Both the position numbers and the translations under genes were made by a program. The notes under the pieces were generated by a model, which was not told where the DNA came from, did not search any database, and worked only from the letters and a program-made list of their open reading frames with translations. 64,000 nucleotides of DNA from Sarcocystis neurona (lineage: Eukaryota > Apicomplexa > Conoidasida > Eucoccidiorida > Sarcocystidae). Below, in pieces: positions 34,223 to 44,877 of this stretch; the stretch's first letter is position 1, and the number at the start of each line of letters is the position of its first letter. The stretch is from NCBI GenBank assembly GCA_000727475.1, contig KL647312.1, positions 682,001 through 746,000 of the forward strand. Direction: 5' to 3'.

Positions 34223-36050
34223 TTCTCAACATCTCTGTAAACCAGTGTAGCTGCGGCAAGCCCCCTTGCGGAAAAATGCTGCTCACCAGGTGTTACAGCA
34301 GCATCGAAGCGCGAAGGCAATGGCGATGCGCAAGAACCTTCAAGCCCCCCAGCAGCGGCTTGCCACGCGGAGGATTTATGAGGTAAATGAGAAGTGTCTG
34401 TCTCGGATTCGCCTCTCGTTGAGTAGTCTACCGTCTTCAGCAGTGCGCCAGCTGTTCTTGGTCCCCTCGCTGCTGCGCCTGAGGTTGCTGCTGGTCCACT
34501 TGTTGGTGCTCTTTTCCCTAAGCTCACCGGTGCACCGGATACTGCTGTTCCACGTGCGGCGTCTGCTGTTGCTGCCTTCGCTGCACCGAGCCCCCCCCCC
34601 TCTCCGTGCTGTGGCTGACGCTCGGGAAAAAACGGAGCAGCGCCACGTGCCCGCACTGCTGAATCCCTCGCCTGCTGCTGCCGCTAAGGCTGGGGAACGC
34701 GCAGGCAGTCGCATCAAGAAGGTGTGTTTCTCACAAGCACCCCACGCGCGCAGCAGAGCACTTGTCTGTGTCGCTTTTCTGTGGTCGCCCGTCGTCTCTG
34801 TTTTATCCCTTTCTGCCGTAAATGATGGCTGACACGCCGCCCGCGCAGCATGTCCTCCGATCGTTGGGATCGCTGGGGACGCGATTCTCCGTCCTTGTCC
34901 TGCTGTTGGCGCTTCTGTCTCAGGTGCTGCTGCTGACTTTACTGTTCCCCGCGCGCCTTCAGATACTGCTTGTGGTGCAACGCGTGCAGCTTCTGATAAC
35001 GCTGCCGCCATGACTGCCGACGCTGATGCTGCTGGAGCAGCTGCTGCCGCGTACGCAGATCGCGCGGCTGCTGTTGTGTACGACGGCTGTGATTTCACCG
35101 CTTCTGATGGTGCAGCAGTAGCAGTAGCGTCGCCAGGACGGCATTTGGTGACATATCGACCTTGTACCTGACACAGGCAGAAATGCTGTCTAAGCGGGAG
35201 CAGCACGCACGCGATGCGCCAACTGCACACCTCTTCGTAGCCGCAGTACCTTCTGCGCGGTATCCTCCCTACAGGCAGCGGGAGACGTCGTCGCCCTTGC
35301 TGTCCTCCTCCCAGCTGAGTCTCGCGTTGATGGTGCTGCTGCGCACCGCGGTGTGTCTGCAGGAGCTCGAGAAGGTCGTGGCGTCTCGCTCGAGCGGTCC
35401 GGTCCTTCTGCTGCTGCACCCACTGCCGGACTTGCTGATAATGCAGTGGCCACTCCTGCTGCTCGTGCGGGTGGCCCTTGCTCTGATCATCCTGCTGCTG
35501 ACGGAGGTGCTCCCACTGTTGCTGGTCCCACTGCACACGCATTGCTCGCTGGTGGTATCTCCCCAAGTTGTGCAGCGGTGCCTCCTCCTCGTACTGCGTC
35601 AGCTGCTGCTTGGCTCCATCCTCTGCCAGTTGCTGCTGAGGCTCCTGGTGCAGGTGTCCGGCGTTTTGTGCGCAGTCTCGTTGTCCCAAGCGGCTCCACT
35701 GTGTCACACGAAAAATACAATTGACGGGGTACATACTCTTTGCAAGGTCAGGAGCATTCATACGCTGTACAGCAGCGCGGCCAGCAGCAGAACCAGTACA
35801 CGAAGCGGCACCAGCAGCAGTGCCTGCAGCACTCCAGACGGTTGTTGCCGCTTTTTCTGTGCCGCTGCCCGCCACAGCTACTAGCATCGACTGCTTCATT
35901 TTAGAGAGTACGAAAATTCTCCTTCCTGGTAGTCTCCTGCCGTCCCTTTGCTGCTGCGAGCGCTGCTGACGCTGTACCTTGCTGCTGGTGTCGACGCGTT
36001 TGGTCGTCGTTCCGGGAACCCTGGCTGCTGACCGGCGCAGCCCGCAACAC
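34223..36050 (-). CDS. IF-2-like gene, large Gln/Ala-rich exon with frame switch
   Basis: Acceptor GAACCAGCTCAG; phase 2 matches the exon at 36207. The long frame contains SMYPVNCIFRVTQW, a Gln-rich insert (about 35620-35300), and HFCLCQVQGRYVTKCRPGD near 35150, comparable to the 'AGC.V.EG' strand of IF-2 domain IV. After C10 at 34591-34600 the coding text continues in a different frame (LGAAKAATADAARGTAVSGA, then GGLEGSCASPLPSRFDAAVT and PGEQ). The end resembles the 'G.ECG...F.D...GD' end of IF-2. The frame change suggests a homopolymer-length error, or a tiny intron nearby. Confidence 0.5.
34591..34600. repeat. C10 homopolymer at a reading-frame switch
   Basis: Ten consecutive C (plus strand) inside the minus-strand coding exon. 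Coding-like text is in one frame 5' of it and another frame 3' of it. Confidence 0.95.
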
Positions 36051-36206
36051 CTGAGCTGGTTCACCTGCTTCCTTGTGTACTGCTACCGTTCTTCTTCAAC
36101 ACGGGAGCCCTACTGTGGCCGCCCTTAGCCATGCCTGGTGCTCTAACGGCTACTGCAACAACTATGTGTGTTGCGAATTGTCGCTGCTGCTTCCTGTGTT
36201 ACTCAC

Positions 36207-36308
36207 AGACGGATGCTCTTCCGGCGTGCTGTTGGCAGCGCAGCTTCTTCATATTCCCACACTAGTTGCCGAAAAACAGGCAAATTAACTGCTTCGCTAA
36301 ATCCGCAG
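36207..36308 (-). CDS. IF-2-like gene, exon (domain III/IV junction)
   Basis: 102-base exon between acceptor CGTACCCTCAG and donor GTGAGT, phase 2 in and 2 out. Encodes CGFSEAVNLPVFRQLVWEYE, then EAALPTARRKSIR. In the IF-2 comparison GFSEAVNLPVF corresponds to the 'GLAEVRDVF' strand that opens domain IV. The following intron is 156 bases (36051-36206). Confidence 0.5.
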
Positions 36309-36385
36309 CTGAGGGTACGAGGCGAGTGTTTCAGAAAGCAGTAACACGCAGCAGAAGCACGTGCGGTACAGTGAATGCACTTCAC

Positions 36386-36636
36386 AAAGCAGTTCCACAT
36401 AGTGACTCGATCGGCAGCGAGTGCGCCCGTGCGTGGAAAGTGGCGCTGGCACTTGGCAGCAGCATGAGCGCCTCGTGCGGTGCAGAACAGGTTAGCCTTC
36501 CATGGGCAGCGGCCACGGGCAGCGGATACAATCGTATACCGTGGCGTGCGCTACGGAGCTGCCCAGAGAGAACAGCAAGATGCTGCTGGTCAGCTACACC
36601 GATTATAATGCAGTGTGCCACAGAAGATACGTGCTC
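36386..36636 (-). CDS. IF-2-like gene, exon (domain III)
   Basis: Acceptor CTGTTTGGTTAG (phase 0) and donor GTGAAG (phase 2). Encodes EHVSSVAHCIIIGVADQQHL, then AVLSGQLRSARHGIRLYPLP and VAAAHGRLTCSAPHEALMLL. This aligns with bacterial IF-2 domain III: 'TLAAASNAILVGFNV', then '.A......DLRYYSVIYNLI'. IF-2 positions initiator tRNA on the bacterial-type ribosome; in an apicomplexan it would act in the apicoplast or mitochondrion. The GTP-binding domain, which should lie upstream, was not found. Divergent, so identification stays provisional. Confidence 0.55.
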
Positions 36637-36706
36637 CTAACCAAACAGACCTTGGGCAGTGCCGCTTGTCATCGCCCCGTCGCTTTCCAGCTGCTTAGGA
36701 ACATAC

Positions 36707-36787
36707 CAGAAAACTCAAGTGGGGTACCGGAAGTGGCACTGCGACTTTTTCCGATGACGGTCCCCGCAAGGAGAGCAGGAGTGTGAG
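36707..36787 (-). CDS. IF-2-like gene, small exon
   Basis: 27 codons between acceptor CACTGCGATAG and donor GTATGT, phase 0 both sides. Encodes LTLLLSLRGPSSEKVAVPLP, then VPHLSFL. It corresponds to the '[20 protein letters not shown]' region of bacterial IF-2. The intron to the next exon is only 70 bases. Confidence 0.5.
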
Positions 36788-36872
36788 CTATCGCAGTGTA
36801 TACTAATGAAGAGTCCTATGCACACTTGTGTGCTTATATGTGTATTCGTGAGTTTGCCGTCATGAACGGTCA

Positions 36873-37008
36873 ATCTGACTTGAGCACGAACCGCAGCTGA
36901 GGAAACCCTGCAGTCGCAACGGTAGCGGCTGCACGAAATATCTCTCTGTTTTTGCGGTGCTGCTGCAGGGTGACCCGCGCAAGGCGCCGCAGCAGCTCGT
37001 TACTCTCT
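36873..37008 (-). CDS. IF-2-like gene, upstream exon
   Basis: The minus frame reads SNELLRRLARVTLQQHRKNR, then EIFRAAATVATAGFPQLRFV and LKSD, before an in-frame TGA at 36870-36872. In bacterial IF-2 a helical linker precedes 'VNIVLKADVQGS', so LRFVLKSD sits in the expected place. No good GT donor follows LKSD, and the 'QGS' part is missing. Either a micro-exon is unseen or a frameshift intervenes. Confidence 0.42.
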
Positions 37009-40002
37009 CTGAATCAATGCGGGCACAGGCACTCGGCGAGACGACTGCAACAAGAATATCACAAACAAGCTGGAAATTACATCTTACTGGGTGGAGCCAT
37101 ATCAAATGATTCAAATCCAGGCGTTCTCGAAGTCAACAAAAGGGAGCGCACGCATATATTTATAATATCCTGCATGTCTGCTGTACTAACCATCACAGAC
37201 TCATACGGGCTCAGCTTTTCACTACAAGTACACCTACCGTCGCAGTGAAGCTTGATCTCACCGATAGACACGCCGTTGGTGTGGTGTGCGTTTAGCGAAT
37301 GCAGATTACTAATGATCAGTTCTTAACGGCAACCGTCTGTGGTCCATTGAAGATGACGAGCTTAGGACCGGCGACTTTCAAACGGCCTACGAACGGTGCG
37401 GAAAGCGTAACAGAAGGTGCGTGATGCCGTTGAGGCGTAGACGCGCCGCGGGCGTACGGTGTACGCATAGCGCAGCAGTCAGAGATAAGCATAGCTCTGC
37501 AGTTTGTTGCTCTCGCGGAGTGCGCCCATTGACCCTGCTTCGCTGCCCCGTTGCATCAACATTCGTCTCCTCCCCTCATCCAGAAAAGACGAACTCACAG
37601 ACCTAGCTTCGCTAGACGAATAAAAAGGTCATTCGTTCATTATTTCACCATCAGTACAGCACACAACGTCCAGAGGAACACATGCATGCGGCACAGTCTT
37701 ACCGATGTGCACGGCTATAACAGGGCGCGCAGCCGGTCACACGCGTACACACACATGTGCGTCCCTGCTTTACAAAACGCGGTACGTGGATGGATACAGA
37801 AAGGCCGGCGGCGGGTCCGGAGCCAACAAAGGGCAGAAACAGTAATATGTTAAATACAACAGATTCACGAGGAAAGTAGGACTGCAGCAGGTGACACAGG
37901 CATTGGCACCCAACCGAGAATCAAGGTGGGCCTCCTCCCCCTCTCGGTACACCGGATCCAGAGATATCCGACTATATTCGAGTCACCTTCATTCCTTGTG
38001 AGGGTGAGTCCGACGGAAGGATGTTTTTGCACTACGCGTGGATCCACACGGGCGAGTGACAAGCCGCGTAAGCAGCACGGTTCCACGCGTTTGTGCACAC
38101 CTGCCGTCTGCATGAGTTTTCGTCGTTAACGATAAGCTTCAACACGGCACGCACACTGGATCCCGGATGGATATCCGAATGATGGCAGGACCGCCGTAAA
38201 CGTACTTTTCTGCGCCACCGCACATTCGTGGATATGGATGGAGCGGCGTCTGCTGCTATGACACAGCTCAAGCAGGAAGGTAGCGAACCTGTCTCTGTGT
38301 TTGTTCATTCTATGGGCGTATCCGCGTATCCAGGTAGTTAACAGATAATCCAGATGAGCACGCCAGACGAGCGCAACGCAATGTGTGGACAACGCCATAT
38401 AAACGTCTAACTTCAAACTAGTCAACGGTTTCTATATACTAATCACGTACGTCTGTAGGAAAGCAGGAATCGTTTCTATTTCACGAATATAGACGTGTGA
38501 CTACTGAGACAATACGTGTACATCTGTGTATATGTGCATAACGCCTCTGTATCACCGGAGCACCGATACCGTAATTATGGTCGGCAGGTGACGGCACACG
38601 TTAAAGCGATAATCGGGGACAGGGAGCGTAAGCTACGCTAACAGTCTGCATTAAACAAATGTCGTGTTTTACTGTCGTCGAATCTGTAAGGTCAGAAGGG
38701 AAAAAGTACTCAGGCAAGCGCTCAGGTTCTCTTATCAACACAGTAATACACGAAAGTACAAGTCTGTAGCACACAGAAGCCAAAACCCGCAACCTGCATC
38801 AAGCGAGCTCATAGGTCTCTCCTGCGTGCTCACACTCACTTGCTTACATTGTTAAAATAAAACGGGGCTTTTTCTAACAACAGAAGGTAGCCGCCAGCAT
38901 CATCAGAGTTTCTGCTGGCATCGAAATGGGGCGCATTGTCGAGAGCTACCACTCTGTATACGCTGGTCCATATCAGGCTGCTTGATTAGCCGCTAATGCA
39001 CAAAGAGTTGAAAGAGAAGCCCCGGATCCCTCCGCAGATACTCACAGCGTCCGTGTAGATGCACGGCCTGACACACGTATGTACATAAGTAAATATGTAT
39101 TTATAGATATTGCATGTGTTGAAGTGGGTAGACCCAGTAGGACCAGTCGCAAAATTTGATGCTGCGGCTCACAAGCAACTTCAAGAACTGTGGGGGAAGA
39201 CGGTGCCCTGAGGCAACGTCGTAGTGTTCACTGTGCACATACATGTACATATGTGTGGAGATGTATAACCCTAACCGTACACATATATATATATATGTGC
39301 ATATATAAGGATCCCTCCGGTGACAAACTACACACACAGACACATCCGTGTACACGGCATCAGTGCTCGTTTGGCAGCCCGTGTTTAACCACACAGCATT
39401 TGCTAGCTGTTGACCAAGTAGACCGCATCTGACACGGTAGAGCGCTCTTAAGCAGTGAAATTTCACAACAGCAGACAGTACGTATACTAAAAATTGGTGT
39501 ACACACCATCGTTTCTCGTTTCACCGGTGCTGACTAAACCCATCGCGTTTGCTCGCTCTTGAGCGAGTAGCACGCGGTTGGCAGCACAGAGCGTTTTTAC
39601 TTGGTAATATAAGCTTGTGAAAGCTGCTCAAGATTTGTCGACGCTGTTCTGGAAGAGATCATTAACGTGTACCACATACACGTTTACTTAGCATCGTATA
39701 CATGCACGTACGTATTCGGGTGAATGCTTGGAGAGTTTGTCGTCTACAGAGCACTATTAGTGTTCTATTAGTAAACATGGGCATACACACCGGTGAAGAT
39801 CGGAAGTTCTGCGTACACGCATCCAGCAGTATACTCGGCAGGGAGGCAGGCAACAAACGGGTTCAACTTCCTATACTACGTTCATGCCGTTCGCAGATAG
39901 GTACAGAGGTCCGGTTCCTCCATGTTCATCGGCGTCGGCACTAGTGTGCGCGTGGGCGCATGTAGAAATGCGTTATGTCTTCACGCCGATGCACACCTCC
40001 AG
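37009..40002. other. Unresolved region upstream of the IF-2-like exons
   Basis: Repeat-poor DNA. Minus frames at 38113-37865 (GYLWIRCTERGRRPTLILGW) and 38425-38126 look partly coding but lack a consistent splice chain, and no G1/G3/G4 GTPase motif was found. A short TATATATATATG run lies at about 39280-39297. Other stretches show nothing. Confidence 0.35.
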
Positions 40003-40143
40003 ATGCGACAACCTCGGGCCCTTAAGACGGAGTTCACCGTCCCTGTTGGTCACATAGTGCCTCTCTGCAAGTCCTTATCAGTGGTCACTACCGTCGGGCC
40101 AGACACCCTATACTGTGCGCGTGTTGACACGCGCCTGGTCCAT
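40003..40143 (+). CDS. Hypothetical plus-strand exon
   Basis: Follows acceptor GCACACCTCCAG. Encodes MRQPRALKTEFTVPVGHIVP, then LCKSLSVVTTVGPDTLYCAR and VDTRLVH, then GTAGAC as a possible donor. Well-ordered composition; no family recognised. Likely the same gene as 40439-40535, although phases require a donor slightly downstream. Confidence 0.42.
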
Positions 40144-40438
40144 GTAGACCAGGGACATTTGTGCAACTATACGTGTCCGTTTTTCATGTAGTGGTAAACC
40201 GTCCACGACGAAAGTGAAGCGATTAGCAGACAATGATCTTGCACTTGTTCTCTGAGACAGCAAGCGCACATGCATACGCAGACGCACACATGTAGTGCAG
40301 TGCAGGCCTGCCAGTGTTGCAAATATGACGCATCCAGGCAGGTACTGACATATGAGCAATCCTATATTCACGCACGCACACCGAGGCGCGCAGCAATCTA
40401 AGTTACGATTACGTAGTTATGCATCGTTGTGCCTACAG

Positions 40439-40535
40439 AAGCGTACAGAGCGATCCTTGCCGCTCACGGGATAGACGAAATCAATTTGTGGCCAGCTGTT
40501 CGACACGCTTCACCCAACACACTTATGTGGTATCA
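40439..40535 (+). CDS. Hypothetical plus-strand exon
   Basis: Acceptor TTGTGCCTACAG; phase 1. Encodes AYRAILAAHGIDEINLWPAV, then RHASPNTLMWYQ, ending at a GTGCGA donor. A further exon may start at 40615 after CACCTGCTCAG region sequence and stop within a few codons. Function unknown. Confidence 0.42.
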
Positions 40536-40740
40536 GTGCGAATGATCTGTCTTCAATCTCCTGGCCATTTTGATATTGCACCTGCTCAGCTTCAAATAGC
40601 TGGACTTCACTACACTAGTTGGTAACTGTGCCGCGTACACGCGTGTCTAAACACCTGCGGGCGCCCCCCCTGCGCAAACAAAACAACTTAGCAACAAGTG
40701 CGTCACGTTCAGCAACGCGTCGCACTTGACGCCTCTGCAG

Positions 40741-41115
40741 AATCTTGGTCTACGAGAGGACTCCTGGCCGCAGCCACTCTTGTTGGTGATGCTTCTACTG
40801 CCTTTGCGACTGCTGGTCATACGGAAGCGCGAAAGCTACTCTTATAGACGTAGAAGACTACGTGAGCCACATCACTACAAGTCCCGCAACTGACTCTGAT
40901 CCTGCCCTTCTCAGGGGTGCACTGCATGCGATCTGCACAGCTGCTACTCGCGCTTCTTTAGGTGGCTGTTTACTGTAGACGCGCCGTTCAGGTTCCTTCC
41001 TTGTCGCTGTTGCAGCGTCGCGGCATTTGTGGTTGGGGTTTCTTGGCTGTTGGAATTTGAAACTGCAGCGGATGCTGCTTCGGACGCACCTGCTCATGCC
41101 TATCGCTACGTCGAG
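40741..41115 (+). CDS. Ala-rich hypothetical protein, three exons with a 32-base intron
   Basis: Exon 40741-40815 (acceptor GACGCCTCTGCAG) encodes SWSTRGLLAAATLVGDASTA, then FATA. Exon 40848-40961 encodes VEDYVSHITTSPATDSDPAL, then LRGALHAICTAATRASL. Exon 41069-41115 encodes ADAASDAPAHAYRYVE. All junctions are phase 1 and consistent. The first intron would be only 32 bases (GTCATA...CTTATAG), the second 107. Downstream frames (41116-41290) continue coding-like text (GATAYAFEAVTTKGATMCPF). No family recognised. Confidence 0.45.
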
Positions 41116-41515
41116 GTGCTGCTGGCGTTGTTTGTCACGACGCACTTGTTGCACACCATTATGTAGTCGACATTACCTTCACACGGCTGTTGACACTTAG
41201 TCGGTGTCCTCTGGACACCTAAGGTGCTACCGCTTATGCATTTGAAGCTGTTACAACTAAAGGTGCCACGATGTGTCCATTCGTCTATTCAAAATGAGTG
41301 GGCGATGTGGTCATCACAGCGGACACCATGCCTACACAACAAAAGAAAGACGTATTTTCCTTCCCCTAGCGGGAGGCTCTATACCTTCTTTACCTGTACT
41401 ATTAAGTGCACAGACGCAGGGACATGCGATACGTAAAGTATTATACCCTGTACATACACGCACATATGCATGTATACATACATATACGCGAATGATTATA
41501 ATTGTCTCTCTCTAG

Positions 41516-41546
<31 letters not shown>

Positions 41547-42990
41547 TCCCCATGTAGGTACACAGTACGTATGCACGTGTGTGCATACGTACTCCCATCC
41601 TCATCGGAGGATCTAATTATTTATAGGCACGAACGTGCTACTTGAAAACGGCTGTTCATAGATCGCATACGTACTGCATTAGTGGCACTGCATGCTTGAA
41701 CGGTGGGTGGAATTTAAACTTTTGTGTCCACAGTTTCTGTCTTGTCGTTACCTCTGTAGCAACTTGAAAGTGGTGTACTAGGTGCAACATTATGAACTGT
41801 TATCTACAGGACCGTGTTGGCTTTAATCACTGAATATAGTCCCCCCCGCGCCTTGCGTTAGTGCCATTTAAGCGCCTTGCAACATGTGGACTTCCACAGC
41901 AGCATGTGGACTTCCACAGCTGCACGTGAAAATGAGAGGCAATTAGGCGTACTGCGAGAGATACGGTGCACAGCATTTCTTTCGCAGACGTCTTGAGAGA
42001 TTCGCATAGAATCGGCAACTTTGCCACCCTCGATACTCCTGGTTGCACGCCAGTGAACACCGCATCGTGGACCAGCAGCCAGTTACAACAGGTAGCGGCT
42101 CGAACAGTGAGCTAGACTCCTGTGACTACTTCCGCATGCATCCACAAGGACCAGGATACGAGTGACGTTCATTCCTTGAGCGACCCATTACCGTAGAAGT
42201 GGTGCTGCAGTTGTTGTAACGAAGGTAGCACCAAGTGAACGCCACCAATCCTCATGTATGTGTATGCGTGCTGCTACGTCCATTTTCGACGACGATGACG
42301 TCGTGTCTGCCCAGCGCGTCTGCAGTCCAGTGCTCTCCTGCCCGACACTGGCAACAGAAATCGCAGCCCACCCATGCCGTGTACTGCAATTTTGAGAAGT
42401 CTCACACACAAGCGGGGCCTGCATCGAAAACGTGACCCCCTGTCCGGCGTACGGAAGATATACCTGGTGCAGCTCTTGGTCTCCCTTCACTATTGACCTC
42501 AATGATTCTCGACTGGAATGAGACATACCGAAAGCACGTCCACGACGATACTGCTGAATATCGGCTGTCGCTATACCCGTAATTCGGATTTCGAGGTTTG
42601 GTGGTACTGTTCGTTTCTTACGTGTGGCCTCGGTACTCGTATTGTGCTGCTCCTGCCGCTGCTCCTTTGGTTCATGACGCTGAATTCTGTTATCCTTGTG
42701 TGTGTGGTTCCTACGTCTGCTTCAGTCCATCGACTTCTATAACTGCGTCCCTCGCAGTGTGTTGCTATAGATGCTGGTCCGTCTGCTCAACACGTCCAGT
42801 GTTGCTCCGCTGAGCCGTGCTGTGTTGGGGCGGTGCTTGGCAAACGGGGCTGCTTCTAGCTGCGTGCTGTTGCTCAGCAAATACTTTTGCAAACTCTACC
42901 TAATCCTCGTCGTCACAGCACGCCTTCAAGTCACCAGCTAGGAGACCTATTCTTGCAACTATACTGTAGCTGCGACTTCCCTAAATACAG
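41116..42990. other. Mostly non-coding region with repeats
   Basis: Contains a (TA)n(CA)n run at about 41513-41546, a 20-bp tandem pair at 41883-41922, and spacer-like TACATACGTA words. A plus-strand Cys-rich frame near 42640-42810 (LVHDAEFCYPCVCGSYVCF) may be an exon of the gene continuing at 42991. Confidence 0.4.
41883..41922. repeat. 20-bp tandem duplication
   Basis: Two successive copies of CATGTGGACTTCCACAGCAG with the last bases differing. Confidence 0.9.
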
Positions 42991-43242
42991 TGTACCTCTA
43001 CGAGACGGCTCGGCACTCCGCTAGATGCTGCGAATTCTGCTGCGTTCTCCTGCGTGGGATCGCGTTTCCCCGATCAAATGGACAATGCGCACCTACAACA
43101 TGCATCCCTTTATCCTGAAAGATGGGAATGTGTTGCCGCTGTCCTCTTGACTGGACACGCGGCTGCAAGTGGGCCACAAAATCCTGCGGCATACAGACTG
43201 TTACTGAAGCGCTCCTCAAAACTGTCAGTAATTAACTACTAG
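42991..43242 (+). CDS. C-terminal exon of a hypothetical protein
   Basis: Acceptor TTCCCTAAATACAG. The frame reads RRLGTPLDAANSAAFSCVGS, then RFPDQMDNAHLQHASLYPER, then WECVAAVLLTGHAAASGPQN and PAAYRLLLKRSSKLSVINY, stopping at TAG 43242. Diverse, ordered composition; the minus frames are broken. Possibly an exported or surface protein end, but no motif decides it. Confidence 0.5.
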   Translation, partial: CTSTRRLGTPLDAANSAAFSCVGSRFPDQMDNAHLQHASLYPERWECVAAVLLTGHAAASGPQNPAAYRLLLKRSSKLSVINY

Positions 43243-44877
43243 TATCATACCGCCATCCCGCTCGTGTGCTGTGTGTCTCTCTGCCTGACCGTGCTTCCAT
43301 ATTCAGTGTTAGAAAGTCGTTTTGCGTGCACCAACTCTTCTGTAATACTGTTGACCTTCCGTATTCAGCGCTGCGAAATGCGCTGAAGCTCCGGACTTCC
43401 CCCTACTTGCTGCGTCTTCCGCTGTTTCCGCCCGGGGGTTTGTGCTGCACTCTCCGCCGCTCCCTATGCTGCTGTGTGGCAGGTTTTGACCTGTGTATAT
43501 GGTGAAGGTGGTGGTTAGCGACGTAGCCGCAGGAGATATAAAAAACGTGACCATGTCAGGTAATTTTGCCGCGGTTCACCCCTGCGACTGAAGCGCCACA
43601 AACTGCGTCACCGGCATTCATAGGTAGCCACGAACCGCTCGGCGGTGTGAAATCCGGGCAACAGAGCGGAAGCAGCGCAGCGTCAGGCTAGTCTGCGTGT
43701 GCTTCCTGAAGCTGCGGCGTTCCCCTTCTGGTTCCCTCCAGCTACTGAATTTTCAGAGCCCGTAGGGGCCTTCCCATCCTGAGCGGTCTTCTGCGTGATG
43801 GTGCCTTCCGTCTTGATCTTTCGCGAAAATAAACACCAACATCTGTAGCTCGTCTCTTTCTTGATGCTCTTCTCACCGCACACACTACGTACAAGCCGCG
43901 AGAAACTTGTGCGATGCGAGCGGCTGATACCTCTACTGTGCAATGCTGCTGCTGGTACTGCTGTTTCGCTACTGCTATGCTTTTCCTATCCGACGCGCGC
44001 GCACGCGCTTGGTCCACGTGAGCGAGCGGTGGCGAGAAGAACCGCGCGGCGGCGGGGTCTAGGCATTGGAGGAGGCGGAGTACTACTGCTGGTATGTGGC
44101 GTGTCAGCTGTAGCAGTAGAGGGAAAGCGAGCAGCGTTGATATTTCGCGAATGCTGGGAAGAAGCAGCTTTTTTTCAAAAAATTGACCGAAATGCCTTCC
44201 GTCATTTGCCTTCCATTGCTGCATCCTCTCCTGTACTGAAAAAGTAGGCTTCCGGAGTACGGTGTATGTGTACATCCAACAACGACCACGAGGTGGAGGA
44301 CATACAAGAGCAGGTGTAGTAAAGCGTCGTCACACAGTAGCTTCTTGCTTCTCCCTCTTCGTCGCTGCTGTCGCTGCTACCCTGCTGCTTTTGCTGTGCG
44401 CCCCGCAGCAGCAGGTTTGCTCACATCCTCGTCTTTTTCGTCTCTCTTTTGCCGCGCCTCTCACTTTTTTACTTCCGGCACCCGTGCCTCGTGCAAAAGA
44501 TTTTATTCAAACTGTCTCTGACAGGCGCCCGCGCCAGCGCGCGCTTGCCGGTGCTCTACGTGATTTAGTGTTACTTGTGCTGTGTGCGTGCTGTGTATCT
44601 CGTTTGCGTTTTTCGTGCCGTTTCTACGGCGTTTTCGGTTTCATATACTTATTTCTTTGGAGAAAGCCCGTCCTCGACGAGAGTAGTATTCCCTTTGCAA
44701 CGGAAGTCGTTTCCTCGGACCGCGCTTCTTCCGGCAGTACACGCGTCGTACACCAAGTCCATCTGTGGCGGTCCTTGATTACTGTGGCCGAGGCGAAGCC
44801 GTGCCTCCGGTGGGTGTAGTACATTTTTTTACCTTCGTTCCTTATCAAAGCACCACACTTTTTTGGCGCGTTCCAAG
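43243..44877. other. Actin upstream region, with a possible minus-strand frame
   Basis: The minus frame 44275-43742 (first ATG at 44224) contains QQWKANDGRHFGQFFEKKLL and RQIPAVVLRLLQ-like helical text and Gln runs, so a divergent gene cannot be excluded. From about 44340 the plus strand is pyrimidine-rich with oligo-T (44821-44870), fitting the actin 5' UTR or promoter. No TATA-like element stands out. Confidence 0.35.
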
